Notes: generated from the sequence alone by a model not told the origin. A stretch of DNA of 64,000 nucleotides from Gemmatimonadaceae bacterium (GCA_016720905.1 JADKJT010000029.1:186001-250000); one strand, 5' to 3'. Shown: positions 8,651-17,837, counted from the first letter of the stretch. Program-made: numbers and translations.

Positions 8651-9789
8651 CAGTTGGTTCCTGGTAGGAGACTCGATACGGACGAGTGTTCAACGCCGGT
8701 GAGCAACACGCCGCTGCGCGCCCGTAACGCATCGGCCACCGAAAACGGCGCCACGGTGCCGGCTTCGAGCATCGGGAGTTGATGCTCCAGCCAGGTGAGT
8801 GTCGCCGCGTCGTGCCACAGGCGCTGGCGAAGTTGTCCTTCGACAACCTCCATCACGCGCTCCCTCAGACGCTGTCGCCGCCGCAACTGCAATTCACCGC
8901 TGGCCACAAGATAGTGGAAATGCCGGTCGAGGGCGTCCACCACCAGTTCGATACCCTCCCCCTTGGCCGCCACCGTTCGCAGGACCGGTGGCGTCCAGGC
9001 ATCGACCGACTCCGGGTGACCGGCGCGCGCGGCCGCCTCACGGGCGGCGCGCGCCGGATTCATCGCTTGCCGTTGCGCGTCCCGGTCCCCAAGGCGCGAC
9101 AGGTCAATGCCGTGGTGGGCAGGCGCCTGCATCGCTGCCCCCGTTCGCAACCCGAGCATCAACTCGATGTCGTTCCGCAGGCGGTCGGCCCCCGGTCGAT
9201 CCGCCTTGTTCACGGCGAAGACATCGGCGATCTCCATCACACCGGCCTTCAGCGTCTGAATCGAGTCACCCGATTCCGGCACCAGAACCACCAGTGTTGT
9301 ATCCGCCGCGCGCGAGATATCCAGCTCGCTCTGCCCGACGCCGACCGTCTCGAGCAGAATCACGTCCATACCGAAACCGTCGAGCACGTCGCACACTTCG
9401 CGCGTGGCCGTTGCCAATCCCCCCAGTGACCCTCGGGTCGCCATGGAGCGGATGAACACGCCCGGATCGAGCGCGACGTCCTCCATGCGAATTCGATCAC
9501 CCAGCAGTGCGCCGCCGGTGAAGGGTGACGTGGGATCCACCGCGACAATTCCCACCCGCAACCCGGCCGTGCGATAGGTCCTGGCCAATCGCGTGGTCAA
9601 GGTACTCTTGCCCGCCCCCGGTGGTCCGGTGATACCGATGCGACGGGCCCGACCGACCAGCGGGTGAATGGCCGAGAGCAACTGATCGAATCCCGGCCGA
9701 TGGTTCTCGACGATGCTGACCGCGCGGGCGAGGGCCGCGGTGGTGCCTGCCCGGAAACCCTCGAGCACGCGGTCGATGGAGGTCGTCAC
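8650..9789 (-). CDS. meaB: MeaB-type GTPase, methylmalonyl-CoA mutase chaperone (ArgK family)
   Basis: 379 aa P-loop GTPase of the MeaB/MMAA/ArgK family. Walker A GPPGAGKST at residues 55-63, DPTSPFTGGALLGDRIRM (switch region), ETVGVGQSE and the guanine motif NKADRPGAD are visible. It loads and protects the adenosylcobalamin of acyl-CoA mutases; its place directly before the mutase gene, with stop and start overlapping, fits this exactly. Confidence 0.95.
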   Translation of the reverse strand: MTTSIDRVLEGFRAGTTAALARAVSIVENHRPGFDQLLSAIHPLVGRARRIGITGPPGAGKSTLTTRLARTYRTAGLRVGIVAVDPTSPFTGGALLGDRIRMEDVALDPGVFIRSMATRGSLGGLATATREVCDVLDGFGMDVILLETVGVGQSELDISRAADTTLVVLVPESGDSIQTLKAGVMEIADVFAVNKADRPGADRLRNDIELMLGLRTGAAMQAPAHHGIDLSRLGDRDAQRQAMNPARAAREAAARAGHPESVDAWTPPVLRTVAAKGEGIELVVDALDRHFHYLVASGELQLRRRQRLRERVMEVVEGQLRQRLWHDAATLTWLEHQLPMLEAGTVAPFSVADALRARSGVLLTGVEHSSVSSLLPGTN

Positions 9790-10763
9790 GTGGTCGGTGA
9801 GTTCACACCGTCAGACGACGGCTCGTCGTGTTCATCGCGAATCTCTCCCACCAGTTCCTCCAACAGATCCTCTAAGGTCACCAGCCCCACCAGATGCGCG
9901 TGCTCATCATAGACGATCGCCAACTGCCGACGGGCCCGCAGCAATTCAAACAACAACTCGTTGGCCGGCTTTGCGGGCGTGGCGTGGCTCACCGGCCGCA
10001 GCGCTGGCATGCGCTCCCCCGCCAACTTGAACACGTCGAAGACATGGATCATGCCCACGATATTGTCGAGGGACTCGCGAAAGAGGGGCACCCGGCTATA
10101 GCCGGATTGGGCCATCCGTTCGGCCACGTCGCGCGCGGAGAGGGCGCTGTCAAGCGCGAACACCTCTGAGCGCGGGGTCATGACATCCGCCACGGTCTTC
10201 TCGCCGAACTGCATGACGCCGGAAATGATCGCCATCTCCTCGGTCTCCGCCATGCCCTCAAATGCGCCGTCGCGCAGCAAATCCTCAAGCCCCTCGCGCA
10301 TCTCGTGCTCCGCACGCGGCGGCTGCCGCACGATGATCCGCGTTGTCGCCTGTGCAATCCGCAGAAACGGCGTCACGCACAGGTCCACCAGACGAAGCAT
10401 CGGCACCAGCACCGGCACCAGCTGTGGCGCCCATCGACGGCCGATGGCGCGGGGAATAAGTTGCCCAACGACCAGCAGCAGCAGGAGACCGACGACGGCG
10501 TCACGCGCGAGGGCCCACGGGTGCGCACCTTCGGTGCCCGCGAGGATCGCGCCCCAGGCAAATACCGTCAACGTGATCCCCGTACCCGCCGCATGCGCGA
10601 GTCGCGCGGGCCGTTCGAGGTAGTGACGCATCGCGGGTGTTGCCGGCTGGCGGTGCTCAATCCAGTGCCGGAGCCAGAGGCGGCTCACCGCGCGCACCGC
10701 CGTCGCTGCGGTCGTGAGCACCGCGACCACCGCCAGCATCGAGAACAGGCTGAAGACGGGCAC
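9786..10763 (-). CDS. CBS-domain membrane protein, CorC/CNNM-like, short form
   Basis: 325 aa. Hydrophobic N-terminus (about residues 1-25) and further membrane segments (about 60-75, 85-105) precede a pair of CBS domains (TVADVMTPRSEVFALD, then GYSRVPLFRESLDNIVGMIHVFDV and LVGLVTLEDLLEELVGEIRDE). It ends right after the CBS pair and lacks the C-terminal transporter-associated (CorC_HlyC) domain of its upstream neighbour. Such proteins are linked to magnesium/cobalt efflux or adenine nucleotide sensing; historical name haemolysin-like. Coupled to meaB by a 4-bp overlap. Confidence 0.87.
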   Translation of the reverse strand: MPVFSLFSMLAVVAVLTTAATAVRAVSRLWLRHWIEHRQPATPAMRHYLERPARLAHAAGTGITLTVFAWGAILAGTEGAHPWALARDAVVGLLLLLVVGQLIPRAIGRRWAPQLVPVLVPMLRLVDLCVTPFLRIAQATTRIIVRQPPRAEHEMREGLEDLLRDGAFEGMAETEEMAIISGVMQFGEKTVADVMTPRSEVFALDSALSARDVAERMAQSGYSRVPLFRESLDNIVGMIHVFDVFKLAGERMPALRPVSHATPAKPANELLFELLRARRQLAIVYDEHAHLVGLVTLEDLLEELVGEIRDEHDEPSSDGVNSPTT

Positions 10764-10765
10764 GA

Positions 10766-12043
10766 TTACGCGTCCCCGCTCAACTGGGTGCCCGGCAGGC
10801 GTTCAAGGTAGATGCGTTCGATTTTCCGACGAATCACCCGTTCGACGATGACGCGAAACGGTCCGATCTGCAGCGACTCCCCGGCGCGAGGCACGCGACC
10901 CAGCAACTCAAGCACGAGTCCGCCGACCGTGGTCACATCATCGCGACGAAAATCGTGATGCAGCGCGTCCGACAGGTCATCAAGCGTGAGGCGCCCGGAC
11001 ACCCAGAAGCGCAACTCCGCTTCCGACTCAACCTGCCGTTCCTCGTCATCGTATTCGTCGCGAATCTCGCCGACCAATTCTTCGAGCACGTCCTCAATGG
11101 TCACCAATCCGGCAGTTCCACCGTACTCGTCCGCCACCACCACAATGTGTCGTCCGGTGGCGCGGAACTCCCGCAGCAAGTCGGCAATGCGCTTGCTGGG
11201 TGGTACGAAGGTCGGGGGACGCATGAGCGCCTGCCATCCGCTGGAAGGTTCGGTGTCCGCGATGGCCGACGCCAACAGGTCCTTGGCGTAGAGAATCCCG
11301 ACGATTTCGTCGATCGATTCGTCGAACACCGGGACCCGTGAGTGCTGCTCACTCCGGAAATGATCCAACACCTCAGACCACGGTGTTTCGCGCTCAAGCC
11401 CGATGATATCGACGCGCGGCACCATCACTTCTTCCGCGGTGGTCTCCCCGAAATCGAACACGCCGAGCAGCAGCTCCCGTTCGTCACCGGAGACATCGGC
11501 GTCCGTGTTGATGACATCGCGGAATTGCGCCGCCGCCTCCTCTCGTCGCTCCACCGACCCTTCGGCGTCCGATACCGACTCGACGAACAGACTGTCGACC
11601 CACTCTCCGAGGCGCACAAACGGCCCAAATCCAATTTCGAGGAGGCGCGTGAATCGCCGCAACCGCTCGCTGGCCTGATCACCCAGGGCGTCACCGATGG
11701 CGCGCGCGGTGCTCTCGGCCAATGCCACGGTGATCAGCCCGGCGACGGCCAACAGGGCCAGCGCCTGCAACTCCGTGCGTTCTGCCAGCCCGAGGGCGAG
11801 CGCCAAGGCGCCGCCAGCAACACCATGACCAACCACGCGGGCAAAGGAGAGCGCGCGATGCGCGCGTTCTCGCGACGCCACGGGACGCGACACCGTAGGA
11901 AGCGGCACCAGTCCATTGCGTTCGCTGTGCGCCAGGGCCCCGTGGTCGGCCAGCAATGCACCATCCGCCACCGCCGCCAGAGCCGCCAGACCGGCGCCCC
12001 CTCCGGCGACCGCCCACATCGCGAGACTCACGCGCCCTCCCAT
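10766..12043 (-). CDS. CBS-domain membrane protein, CorC/CNNM-like, with transporter-associated domain
   Basis: 425 aa from the ATG at 12043 (MGGRVSLAMWAVAGG); the longer upstream frame has no family resemblance. N-terminal hydrophobic region with degenerate DUF21-like segments, then two CBS repeats (EVMVPRVDIIGLERE, HSRVPVFDESIDEIVGILYAKDL, GGTAGLVTIEDVLEELVGEIRDE) and a C-terminal FAD-binding-like CorC_HlyC domain (FWVSGRLTLDDLSDAL to IERIYLERL). A tandem paralogue of the next gene, two bases downstream. In many bacteria a CorC gene follows ybeY and phoH, as here; function is thought to be divalent cation homeostasis. Confidence 0.9.
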   Translation of the reverse strand: MGGRVSLAMWAVAGGGAGLAALAAVADGALLADHGALAHSERNGLVPLPTVSRPVASRERAHRALSFARVVGHGVAGGALALALGLAERTELQALALLAVAGLITVALAESTARAIGDALGDQASERLRRFTRLLEIGFGPFVRLGEWVDSLFVESVSDAEGSVERREEAAAQFRDVINTDADVSGDERELLLGVFDFGETTAEEVMVPRVDIIGLERETPWSEVLDHFRSEQHSRVPVFDESIDEIVGILYAKDLLASAIADTEPSSGWQALMRPPTFVPPSKRIADLLREFRATGRHIVVVADEYGGTAGLVTIEDVLEELVGEIRDEYDDEERQVESEAELRFWVSGRLTLDDLSDALHHDFRRDDVTTVGGLVLELLGRVPRAGESLQIGPFRVIVERVIRRKIERIYLERLPGTQLSGDA

Positions 12044-12056
12044 CGACTGCGGTCGA

Positions 12057-12521
12057 TCATACGCGGTGGGCGGGCGCGATCCAGAAGCGCTGCACCAGCT
12101 GCTCCTGGCGTCGCCACATCGGCGATTGCACCCGCGTCGCGTCGACGGGATGCTCCCACCCGCACGCATGGAGTACGCCGTGGACGACCAGCCGCGCCAG
12201 CTCCTCACGCACACCGACTCCGTGGGCACGCGCCTGTTCGCGCGCGACGTCAGGACAAATGTAGATGTCGGTGACGACCGCGCCGGCCGCATCGCCGGTC
12301 AGCGTGAAGGTGATCACGTCGGTCGCGCCGCGGTGTCCGAGATGGGTGCGATTCAGTCGCGCCATTTCGCGTGCGTTGACCAGGGTGATGGACACCAACG
12401 CGCGGGAGATACGGAGGGCGCCCAGCACCTGACGCGCCAGGGCTTCAAGTCGTGCGAGCGCCACGGGGCAGCGTACGCCATCGGCCTGAACGGCGACCGC
12501 ACGCTCCGACATGCGCGTCAT
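12057..12521 (-). CDS. ybeY: Endoribonuclease YbeY
   Basis: 154 aa. The zinc motif HGVLHACGWEH places the three ligands at His114, His118 and His124; VNAREMARLNRTHLGHRGATDVITF is the usual central strand/turn region. YbeY matures 16S rRNA 3' ends and takes part in ribosome quality control. The phoH-ybeY-corC order is a classic cluster. Its start overlaps the phoH stop by 4 bp (ATGA). Confidence 0.95.
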   Translation of the reverse strand: MTRMSERAVAVQADGVRCPVALARLEALARQVLGALRISRALVSITLVNAREMARLNRTHLGHRGATDVITFTLTGDAAGAVVTDIYICPDVAREQARAHGVGVREELARLVVHGVLHACGWEHPVDATRVQSPMWRRQEQLVQRFWIAPAHRV

Positions 12522-13483
12522 ACGCCCGCAGCGTCGCTGTTGTAGGCGCGAATGATATCGCGCACGAGGCGATGTCGCACCACGTCGGCGTCGGTGAAGT
12601 AGTGAAAGCTGATCCCCTCAATCCCGTGCAGAATCCGCTCAATCTGCATGAGTCCGGAATCCTCGCGACTCGGCAAATCCACCTGCGTCTTGTCGCCCGT
12701 GATGACGATCTTGGAGTTCACGCCCAGTCGCGTCAGGAACATCTTCATCTGCAACCCGGTGGCGTTCTGGGCCTCGTCCAGAATGACAAAGGCATCGCCC
12801 AGTGTCCGTCCACGCATGAAGGCCAGTGGAGCGACCTCAATCGTGCGGGATTCAAGCGCCTTCTGAATGCGCTCGACGGGCATCAGATCATCCAATGCGT
12901 CGTACAAGGGGCGCAGATACGGATCCACCTTGGCCTGCATGTCTCCGGGAAGAAATCCAAGACTCTCACCGGCTTCGACGGCTGGCCTCGCGAGGATGAT
13001 GCGACGCACACGTTTGCGCATGAGGGCATCCACCGCCGCGGCCACTGCAAGATAGGTCTTTCCCGTACCGGCCGGTCCGATGCCAACCACGATGTCGTGC
13101 TCACGGATCTGCTTGAGGTACTCCGCCTGGCCGGGCGTCTTCGCCTGCACGATGCGGCGGGCCCCCGGTACCACCAACGTCCCTGCCGTTGCGCCCGGCG
13201 CATCGACCGGTCGCTCGGTCAGCGCCAGGCGCAAGACGTCGTCGGCCGTGACGGTCCGACCGTCGCGCGCCAACGCCACCATGGCCACGGCCACACCTTC
13301 CGCGCGGGCGACCGCTTCTGCGTCTCCGGTCAGCGCCAGTGCATCTCCCCGAAGGGCCACACGCGCGCCGGTCGCTCTGGCGAGTTCCACGAGATTGCCG
13401 TCGTTCACACCGGCCAGCAGCAGTTGATCGGCGCCTTCGACGGAGACGCGCGTCGTCACCGGCACAATCGTCGCGTCGGTCAC
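12518..13483 (-). CDS. PhoH-like ATPase (YbeZ)
   Basis: 321 aa. Walker A GPAGTGKT at residues 136-143 and Walker B FVILDEAQNAT mark the PhoH ATPase domain; the N-terminal KH-like part is more variable. In E. coli its relative YbeZ binds YbeY and acts with it on rRNA. Joined to aspS upstream and ybeY downstream by ATGA overlaps, so the three should be co-translated. Confidence 0.94.
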   Translation of the reverse strand: MTDATIVPVTTRVSVEGADQLLLAGVNDGNLVELARATGARVALRGDALALTGDAEAVARAEGVAVAMVALARDGRTVTADDVLRLALTERPVDAPGATAGTLVVPGARRIVQAKTPGQAEYLKQIREHDIVVGIGPAGTGKTYLAVAAAVDALMRKRVRRIILARPAVEAGESLGFLPGDMQAKVDPYLRPLYDALDDLMPVERIQKALESRTIEVAPLAFMRGRTLGDAFVILDEAQNATGLQMKMFLTRLGVNSKIVITGDKTQVDLPSREDSGLMQIERILHGIEGISFHYFTDADVVRHRLVRDIIRAYNSDAAGV

Positions 13484-15261
13484 GGGCCCTCGCGCGGTGC
13501 GCGGAGGCTCAGGCCGAGTTCCTGCAGATCCGCCGCGGTGACGGACACCGGCGCGCCTTCGAAGAGGGAACGTGCAGCCGTGGTTTTGGGAAAGGCAATC
13601 ACATCCCGCAGTGATGGGGCCCCTGCCAACAGCATCGCGATGCGGTCGAACCCAAACGCAATCCCGCCGTGCGGTGGCGCGCCGGCGCGCAGGCCTTCCA
13701 GGAGAAAGCCGAATCGCCGCTCCTGTTCCGCGGTGTCACCGATGCCGAGCAGCGCAAACATCCGCGATTGCACGGCGGGGTCACTGGTGCGGATGCTGCC
13801 GCCACCAAGTTCGGTGCCGTTCAGCACGACATCATACGCCAGCGCACGCCAGCGTTCCGGCTGTTCCGGATACGCCCGCATGTCATCGGGATGCGAGGCC
13901 GTGAACGGATGATGCACCGCCGCCAGGGCGCCGCTCTCCGGATCCTGCTCGAACATCGGGAAGTCCAGCACCCAGAGGAATCGTTGCGCGTTCGCGTCGA
14001 CCAGCGACAGGCGTCGGGCGCACTCCTGCCGCACGCGGTCGAGGGCGGGACTCGCGATACGGTCGACGGCGGCGACGAACAGCGCGAGATCCCCATCCTG
14101 GAGCGCCAGGTCGGCGCGTGCCTGATCGGTGAGGAACTTGGCCACCGGCCCGTCGTACACGCCATCGACGCGCCGCAGGCGCAGCAATCCGCCCGCGCCC
14201 GCGCTCTTGGCCAGCGCCTCGAGTTCATCCACCTGCTTGCGGCTCCAAACGCCTCCGCCGGGCACCACCAGCCCGCGCACCCGGGCACCGGACTGCAGCG
14301 CCGCAGAGGTGACGCTGAATTCAAGCGGGCGAAAGGTCGCGCTGAAATCACGCAGTCGCAGGTCGTAGCGCAGATCAGGACGGTCGCAGCCGTAGTATTC
14401 CATTGCGTCCGCGTACGACATGCGCTCGAATTGCGACGGAATCTCATGGCCGGCCTCGCGCCAGATGGCGCCGATCAGCCCTTCCGCCAGCGCAAAGATG
14501 TCCTCGCGCTGGATGAACGACGCCTCGATATCGATCTGCGTGAACTCGGGTTGCCGATCCGCCCGGAGGTCTTCATCACGAAAACAGCGGGCGATCTGGA
14601 AATACCGATCGAAACCACAGCACATGAACAGCTGCTTGTAGATCTGGGGCGACTGCGGCAGCGCATAGAACTCGCCCGGGTGGACGCGACTGGGCACCAG
14701 GTAGTCGCGCGCGCCCTCCGGTGTCGGCTTGGTCAGAATGGGCGTCTCGAGTTCGAGATAGCCGCGATCGCTGAGAAAGCGCCGTGTGGTCTGCATCAGT
14801 CGGTGCCGCAGCACCAGATTCTGCTGCATCTCGGGGCGCCGCAGATCGAGGTAGCGGTGGCGCAAGCGCAGTTCCTCGGCGGGCGCTTTCTCTCCGCGAC
14901 CACGCGCGACCGGCAGCGCCGGCGTGATGGCCGGCCCCACGACCGTCATCGTGTGAACACGCACTTCCACGGCACCGGTATCCATGTCCGGATTGAGTCG
15001 ATCAGCCTCGCGCGCCACGACTTCCCCTTCGCACAGCACGACGGACTCCACTCCCACCGCAGCAGCAACCGTCGCCGCTTCGGCCGTGGACCACGCCGGT
15101 CCGAATGCGAGCTGCACCAATCCGGTCCGATCGCGCAGGTCGATGAAGATCAACCCGCCGAGGTCACGACTCCGGTGGACCCAGCCACCGAGACGAACGG
15201 TACGACCGACATCCTCGCGTCGCAGTTGTCCGCACGCATCGGTCCGCATCGACGTGGACAT
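13480..15261 (-). CDS. aspS: Aspartate--tRNA ligase
   Basis: 593 aa, bacterial-type AspRS: N-terminal OB fold (GGWVHRSRDLGGLIFIDLRDRTGLVQ), class II motif 2 region (FRDEDLRADRQPEFTQID), GAD insertion domain in the middle and motif 3 (GIAFGFDRIAMLLAG). I used the ATG at 15261 (MSTSMRTDACGQL). A GTG at 15303 has a better Shine-Dalgarno (AGGAG, 8 bases upstream) and would add 14 residues, so it is a real alternative. First gene of the long minus-strand run; 15262-15453 is the divergent control region. Confidence 0.95.
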   Translation of the reverse strand: MSTSMRTDACGQLRREDVGRTVRLGGWVHRSRDLGGLIFIDLRDRTGLVQLAFGPAWSTAEAATVAAAVGVESVVLCEGEVVAREADRLNPDMDTGAVEVRVHTMTVVGPAITPALPVARGRGEKAPAEELRLRHRYLDLRRPEMQQNLVLRHRLMQTTRRFLSDRGYLELETPILTKPTPEGARDYLVPSRVHPGEFYALPQSPQIYKQLFMCCGFDRYFQIARCFRDEDLRADRQPEFTQIDIEASFIQREDIFALAEGLIGAIWREAGHEIPSQFERMSYADAMEYYGCDRPDLRYDLRLRDFSATFRPLEFSVTSAALQSGARVRGLVVPGGGVWSRKQVDELEALAKSAGAGGLLRLRRVDGVYDGPVAKFLTDQARADLALQDGDLALFVAAVDRIASPALDRVRQECARRLSLVDANAQRFLWVLDFPMFEQDPESGALAAVHHPFTASHPDDMRAYPEQPERWRALAYDVVLNGTELGGGSIRTSDPAVQSRMFALLGIGDTAEQERRFGFLLEGLRAGAPPHGGIAFGFDRIAMLLAGAPSLRDVIAFPKTTAARSLFEGAPVSVTAADLQELGLSLRAPREGP

Positions 15262-15417
15262 CACGGCCCGATCAGGCGCTTGTCCGCTCACTTCAAAGGT
15301 CACGTACCGCGCTCCTGCCGAACAGTGATGGTCGCAAAGGGGGTTAACCTTAGCAAAATACACGACTTAGCGCACCCGTGGTAGCGAACGCTCCGGTTGG
15401 CGGCGCGGATCCGTTGC

Positions 15418-15446
15418 TTGTTCAGACCGTTGTCACTGACTAGACT
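15418..15446 (+). promoter_or_regulatory. Putative near-leaderless sigma70-type promoter
   Basis: TTGTTC (15418-15423), 17 bases, TAGACT (15441-15446), then 7 bases to the ATG at 15454. Transcription would start at or within a few bases of the start codon, and no Shine-Dalgarno lies in the gap. The same geometry is seen before truA and ptsN. Assigned by eye. Confidence 0.4.
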
Positions 15447-15453
15447 CAACTTC

Positions 15454-16347
15454 ATGCGCCGCAAGTTCTTGTGCGGGCTTGCCGCGTTCGGGTGGGCCTC
15501 CGGGCTGTCCGCGCAGTCGGTGCCAGCTCGCGACCTCTGGGAGTTTCCGCTGGGAGCGGTGCTTGAACCGGCTGCTCTGGCGAGCGAGCCGGGCGGTGGG
15601 CTGTGGAATCCCGCGTCCATTCACCTTGCGAAAACAGAACGATGGCGCGTGGGTGTGGCGTCACTCGCGCCAACCTCCGATCAGGGCGTTGAGGGTCGCC
15701 TTTTATCGGTGAATGTGCGACGGCCCGGCGGAACCACGATCGGGTTTTCGGTGGCCCAGACGTCGGTTGCCAGCATTGTCCGCACGGAGACTGATCCGCA
15801 GGCCCTCGGCGACGTTCCGTATTCAAGTCTGTTGCTGTCGCTCTCGGCGGCCCGTGATCTCTTGCCACACGTGACGGTTGGTGCGGCGTTTCGTTACCGG
15901 GAGGGGCGCGCCGATCAACGGACCGACAATGCCTTAGCGGCGGATCTGGGTGTGCTCGTGCATTCACTCCCGGTGCGCGACGCACGTATCGCGCTGTCAA
16001 GCTTTCTCTGGCGTCCAGGCCGTGAGATCGACGATCGGCCGGCGGTGGTGATGGCGGCGGATGCGCGCGTAATGGGCGAGGCGGGTCGTGAGACGCGCGT
16101 GGGATACAGTTACAATGCCGTCAATCGCGGCGCGAAGGAGCACGGGCCGTATGTCGCGTGGCGATTCGACCGGGTGGACTTGCGCGGCGCCTATCTGCGA
16201 ACCATCGCCTCAGGCCGCTCGGTCTCGCGCATCCGATCGGGCGTGGCGCTGCACTACGCGCGCTACGTAGTGGGTGTGGCGCGAGAAGAAGGCACCACGG
16301 GCCTCGGCCCCTTGTATCAATTCACCTTGAGTTCTCTCCTCCGTTGA
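15454..16347 (+). CDS. Secreted, probable outer-membrane beta-barrel protein of unknown function
   Basis: 297 aa from the ATG at 15454. The signal peptide is clear: MRRKFLCGLAAFGWASGLSAQS, cut likely after SAQ or LSA. The mature part is rich in alternating hydrophobic/polar strands and Gly/Arg turns (WRVGVASLAP, TIGFSVAQTS, VTVGAAFRYREGRAD, ETRVGYSYNAV, VALHYARYVVGVAREEG), as in PorV/UPF0164-like or OmpW-like barrels, and ends with a strand-like YQFTLSSLLR. No family is firmly recognised. Its TGA overlaps the putative TTG start of rlmN, suggesting co-translation with an rRNA/tRNA methyltransferase, an odd partner. Confidence 0.75.
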   Translation: MRRKFLCGLAAFGWASGLSAQSVPARDLWEFPLGAVLEPAALASEPGGGLWNPASIHLAKTERWRVGVASLAPTSDQGVEGRLLSVNVRRPGGTTIGFSVAQTSVASIVRTETDPQALGDVPYSSLLLSLSAARDLLPHVTVGAAFRYREGRADQRTDNALAADLGVLVHSLPVRDARIALSSFLWRPGREIDDRPAVVMAADARVMGEAGRETRVGYSYNAVNRGAKEHGPYVAWRFDRVDLRGAYLRTIASGRSVSRIRSGVALHYARYVVGVAREEGTTGLGPLYQFTLSSLLR

Positions 16348-17456
16348 CGTCCGAACTGCCCGTCCTGATCGCGTCCACCCCGCGCGAGAATCTGCTCGAC
16401 CTCGATCCCGAGGGCGCGCTGGCACGGTTGCGAGGGTGGTTTGCGGATCGTGGCGAGCCGTCGTATCGCGCGACACAAGTCTTTGCGCGACTCTGGCAAC
16501 GGCCGGTCAATGCGTTCGCGGACATGACCGAGCTGCCCAAGCCACTTCGCGAGTCGTTGGCGCTTGCCTTCGAACTGCCAACGCTGGTTTTGGAGACCCG
16601 CCAGCGTTCGAGCGATGGGACGGAAAAGTTCCTGTTTCGGTTACACGACGGGCAATTGATTGAGACGGTGGCCATTCCGGATGACGACCGCATGACCCTG
16701 TGCATCTCGTCACAGGCCGGTTGTGCCCTGCAGTGTGCGTTCTGCGCGACCGGGGCGATGGGCTTCCAACGCAACCTGCAGCCGTCGGAGATTGCCGGTC
16801 AGGTGCGCGCGCTGCGTCTGCTGACACCGCCGATTCTCGCCACCAACGTGGTGTTCATGGGCATGGGCGAACCGCTCATGAACTGGTCGTCGGTGGACAC
16901 CACCCTCACCCTCCTCAACGATCCGCGTGCGCTGGGTATTGGCGCCCGCCATATCACGATCTCGACGGTCGGCGTGCTCCCTGGCATCGTGGCACTCAGT
17001 GAGCGGCCGGAACAGTTCCGATTGGCCATTTCGATTCACGCGCCGACGGATGAACTTCGCCGGTCGCTGATGCCGATCAACATCAAGTATCCGCTGGCCG
17101 ACGTCATAGCCGCCGCCGCGACCTTCGAGCGACGGGTCACGTTCGAGTATGTCATGCTCGGCGGGATCAACGATCAGCCGGAGCACGCGGCGCAACTGGC
17201 CGCGCTGGCACGCGCGTGTCGCGCTTTCGTGAACCTGATTCCGCTGCACCCCGGCGGCACGATGGGATTCACGCCGACGGCAGCTCCGGTGATTGCGGCG
17301 TTCGTGCGTGCGCTGCGCGCGCGTGGTGTCGAGACGGCCGTGCGACGAAGCCGTGGTTTGGATATTGCCGCCGCGTGCGGCCAGCTACGGACGGAACGCC
17401 TTGGTCGGCGCCTTCCAGTCGCTGCCCACCAGCACGGTGAAGTCCACATAGCGTAA
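16344..17456 (+). CDS. rlmN: 23S rRNA (adenine2503-C2) / tRNA (adenine37-C2) methyltransferase RlmN
   Basis: 370 aa radical SAM enzyme. Cluster motif Cys127-x3-Cys131-x2-Cys134 (GCALQCAFC), upstream Cys120 in TLCISSQ, and the second catalytic Cys near residue 345 in AAACGQL. GMGEPLMNW and HITISTVG are typical. The start is a TTG at 16344 overlapping the previous stop (TTGA); an upstream extension of the frame lies inside the previous gene. The last 20 or so residues extend past the usual family end and overlap the convergent LytR_C gene by 72 bp. Confidence 0.94.
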   Translation: MTSELPVLIASTPRENLLDLDPEGALARLRGWFADRGEPSYRATQVFARLWQRPVNAFADMTELPKPLRESLALAFELPTLVLETRQRSSDGTEKFLFRLHDGQLIETVAIPDDDRMTLCISSQAGCALQCAFCATGAMGFQRNLQPSEIAGQVRALRLLTPPILATNVVFMGMGEPLMNWSSVDTTLTLLNDPRALGIGARHITISTVGVLPGIVALSERPEQFRLAISIHAPTDELRRSLMPINIKYPLADVIAAAATFERRVTFEYVMLGGINDQPEHAAQLAALARACRAFVNLIPLHPGGTMGFTPTAAPVIAAFVRALRARGVETAVRRSRGLDIAAACGQLRTERLGRRLPVAAHQHGEVHIA

Positions 17457-17837
17457 CGAATCGACGCGGGTCTCGATGGTGCCGGTGCCGAGCGCCCGTC
17501 GCAGCCGTTGTGCCCAATCGGCATGCCCGGTGTGCGTAAGGACCAATGTGCTGGTACGCGGTGCGCCCGCGTTACTATCGAAGTCGACCACGTCGTAGCC
17601 GAAGTCGCGCAGAACAAACGAGGCGCGTTTTGCGAGTCCCTGCGTGCGGGTGGCATTCAAAACGCGCACCCGAATGCGTGTGCCCCGTGGTGCCCGTGCC
17701 AACGTATCGGTCGTCATCGGCGGCGGCTGTATCGGCGGCTCTGACGCGCTGGTTGCCTGATACCATCCGGCCAGCGAACCGGCCGTCACCGTGAGAATCA
17801 CCGCCAACGTGACCCGCTTCGGGCGCGAGACGCTCAT
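17385..17837 (-). CDS. LytR C-terminal domain protein with N-terminal membrane anchor
   Basis: 150 aa. One transmembrane helix near the N-terminus (RVTLAVILTVTAGSLAGWY), a Pro-rich linker, then a LytR_C domain (RIRVRVLNATRTQGLAKRASFVLRDFGYDVVDFD, later TLVLTHTGHADWAQRLRRAL). Such domains accompany cell-wall/envelope proteins but their biochemical role is unknown. Its start overlaps the HD hydrolase stop (ATGA), and its 3' end runs 72 bp into the end of rlmN on the other strand. The ATG at 17837 is chosen because the upstream frame is antisense-like. Confidence 0.82.
   Translation of the reverse strand: MSVSRPKRVTLAVILTVTAGSLAGWYQATSASEPPIQPPPMTTDTLARAPRGTRIRVRVLNATRTQGLAKRASFVLRDFGYDVVDFDSNAGAPRTSTLVLTHTGHADWAQRLRRALGTGTIETRVDSLRYVDFTVLVGSDWKAPTKAFRP

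Noticed and set aside
13669..15384. Plus-strand frame (571 codons) opposite aspS
   Set aside because: Shadow of aspS, low-complexity Arg/His-rich translation.
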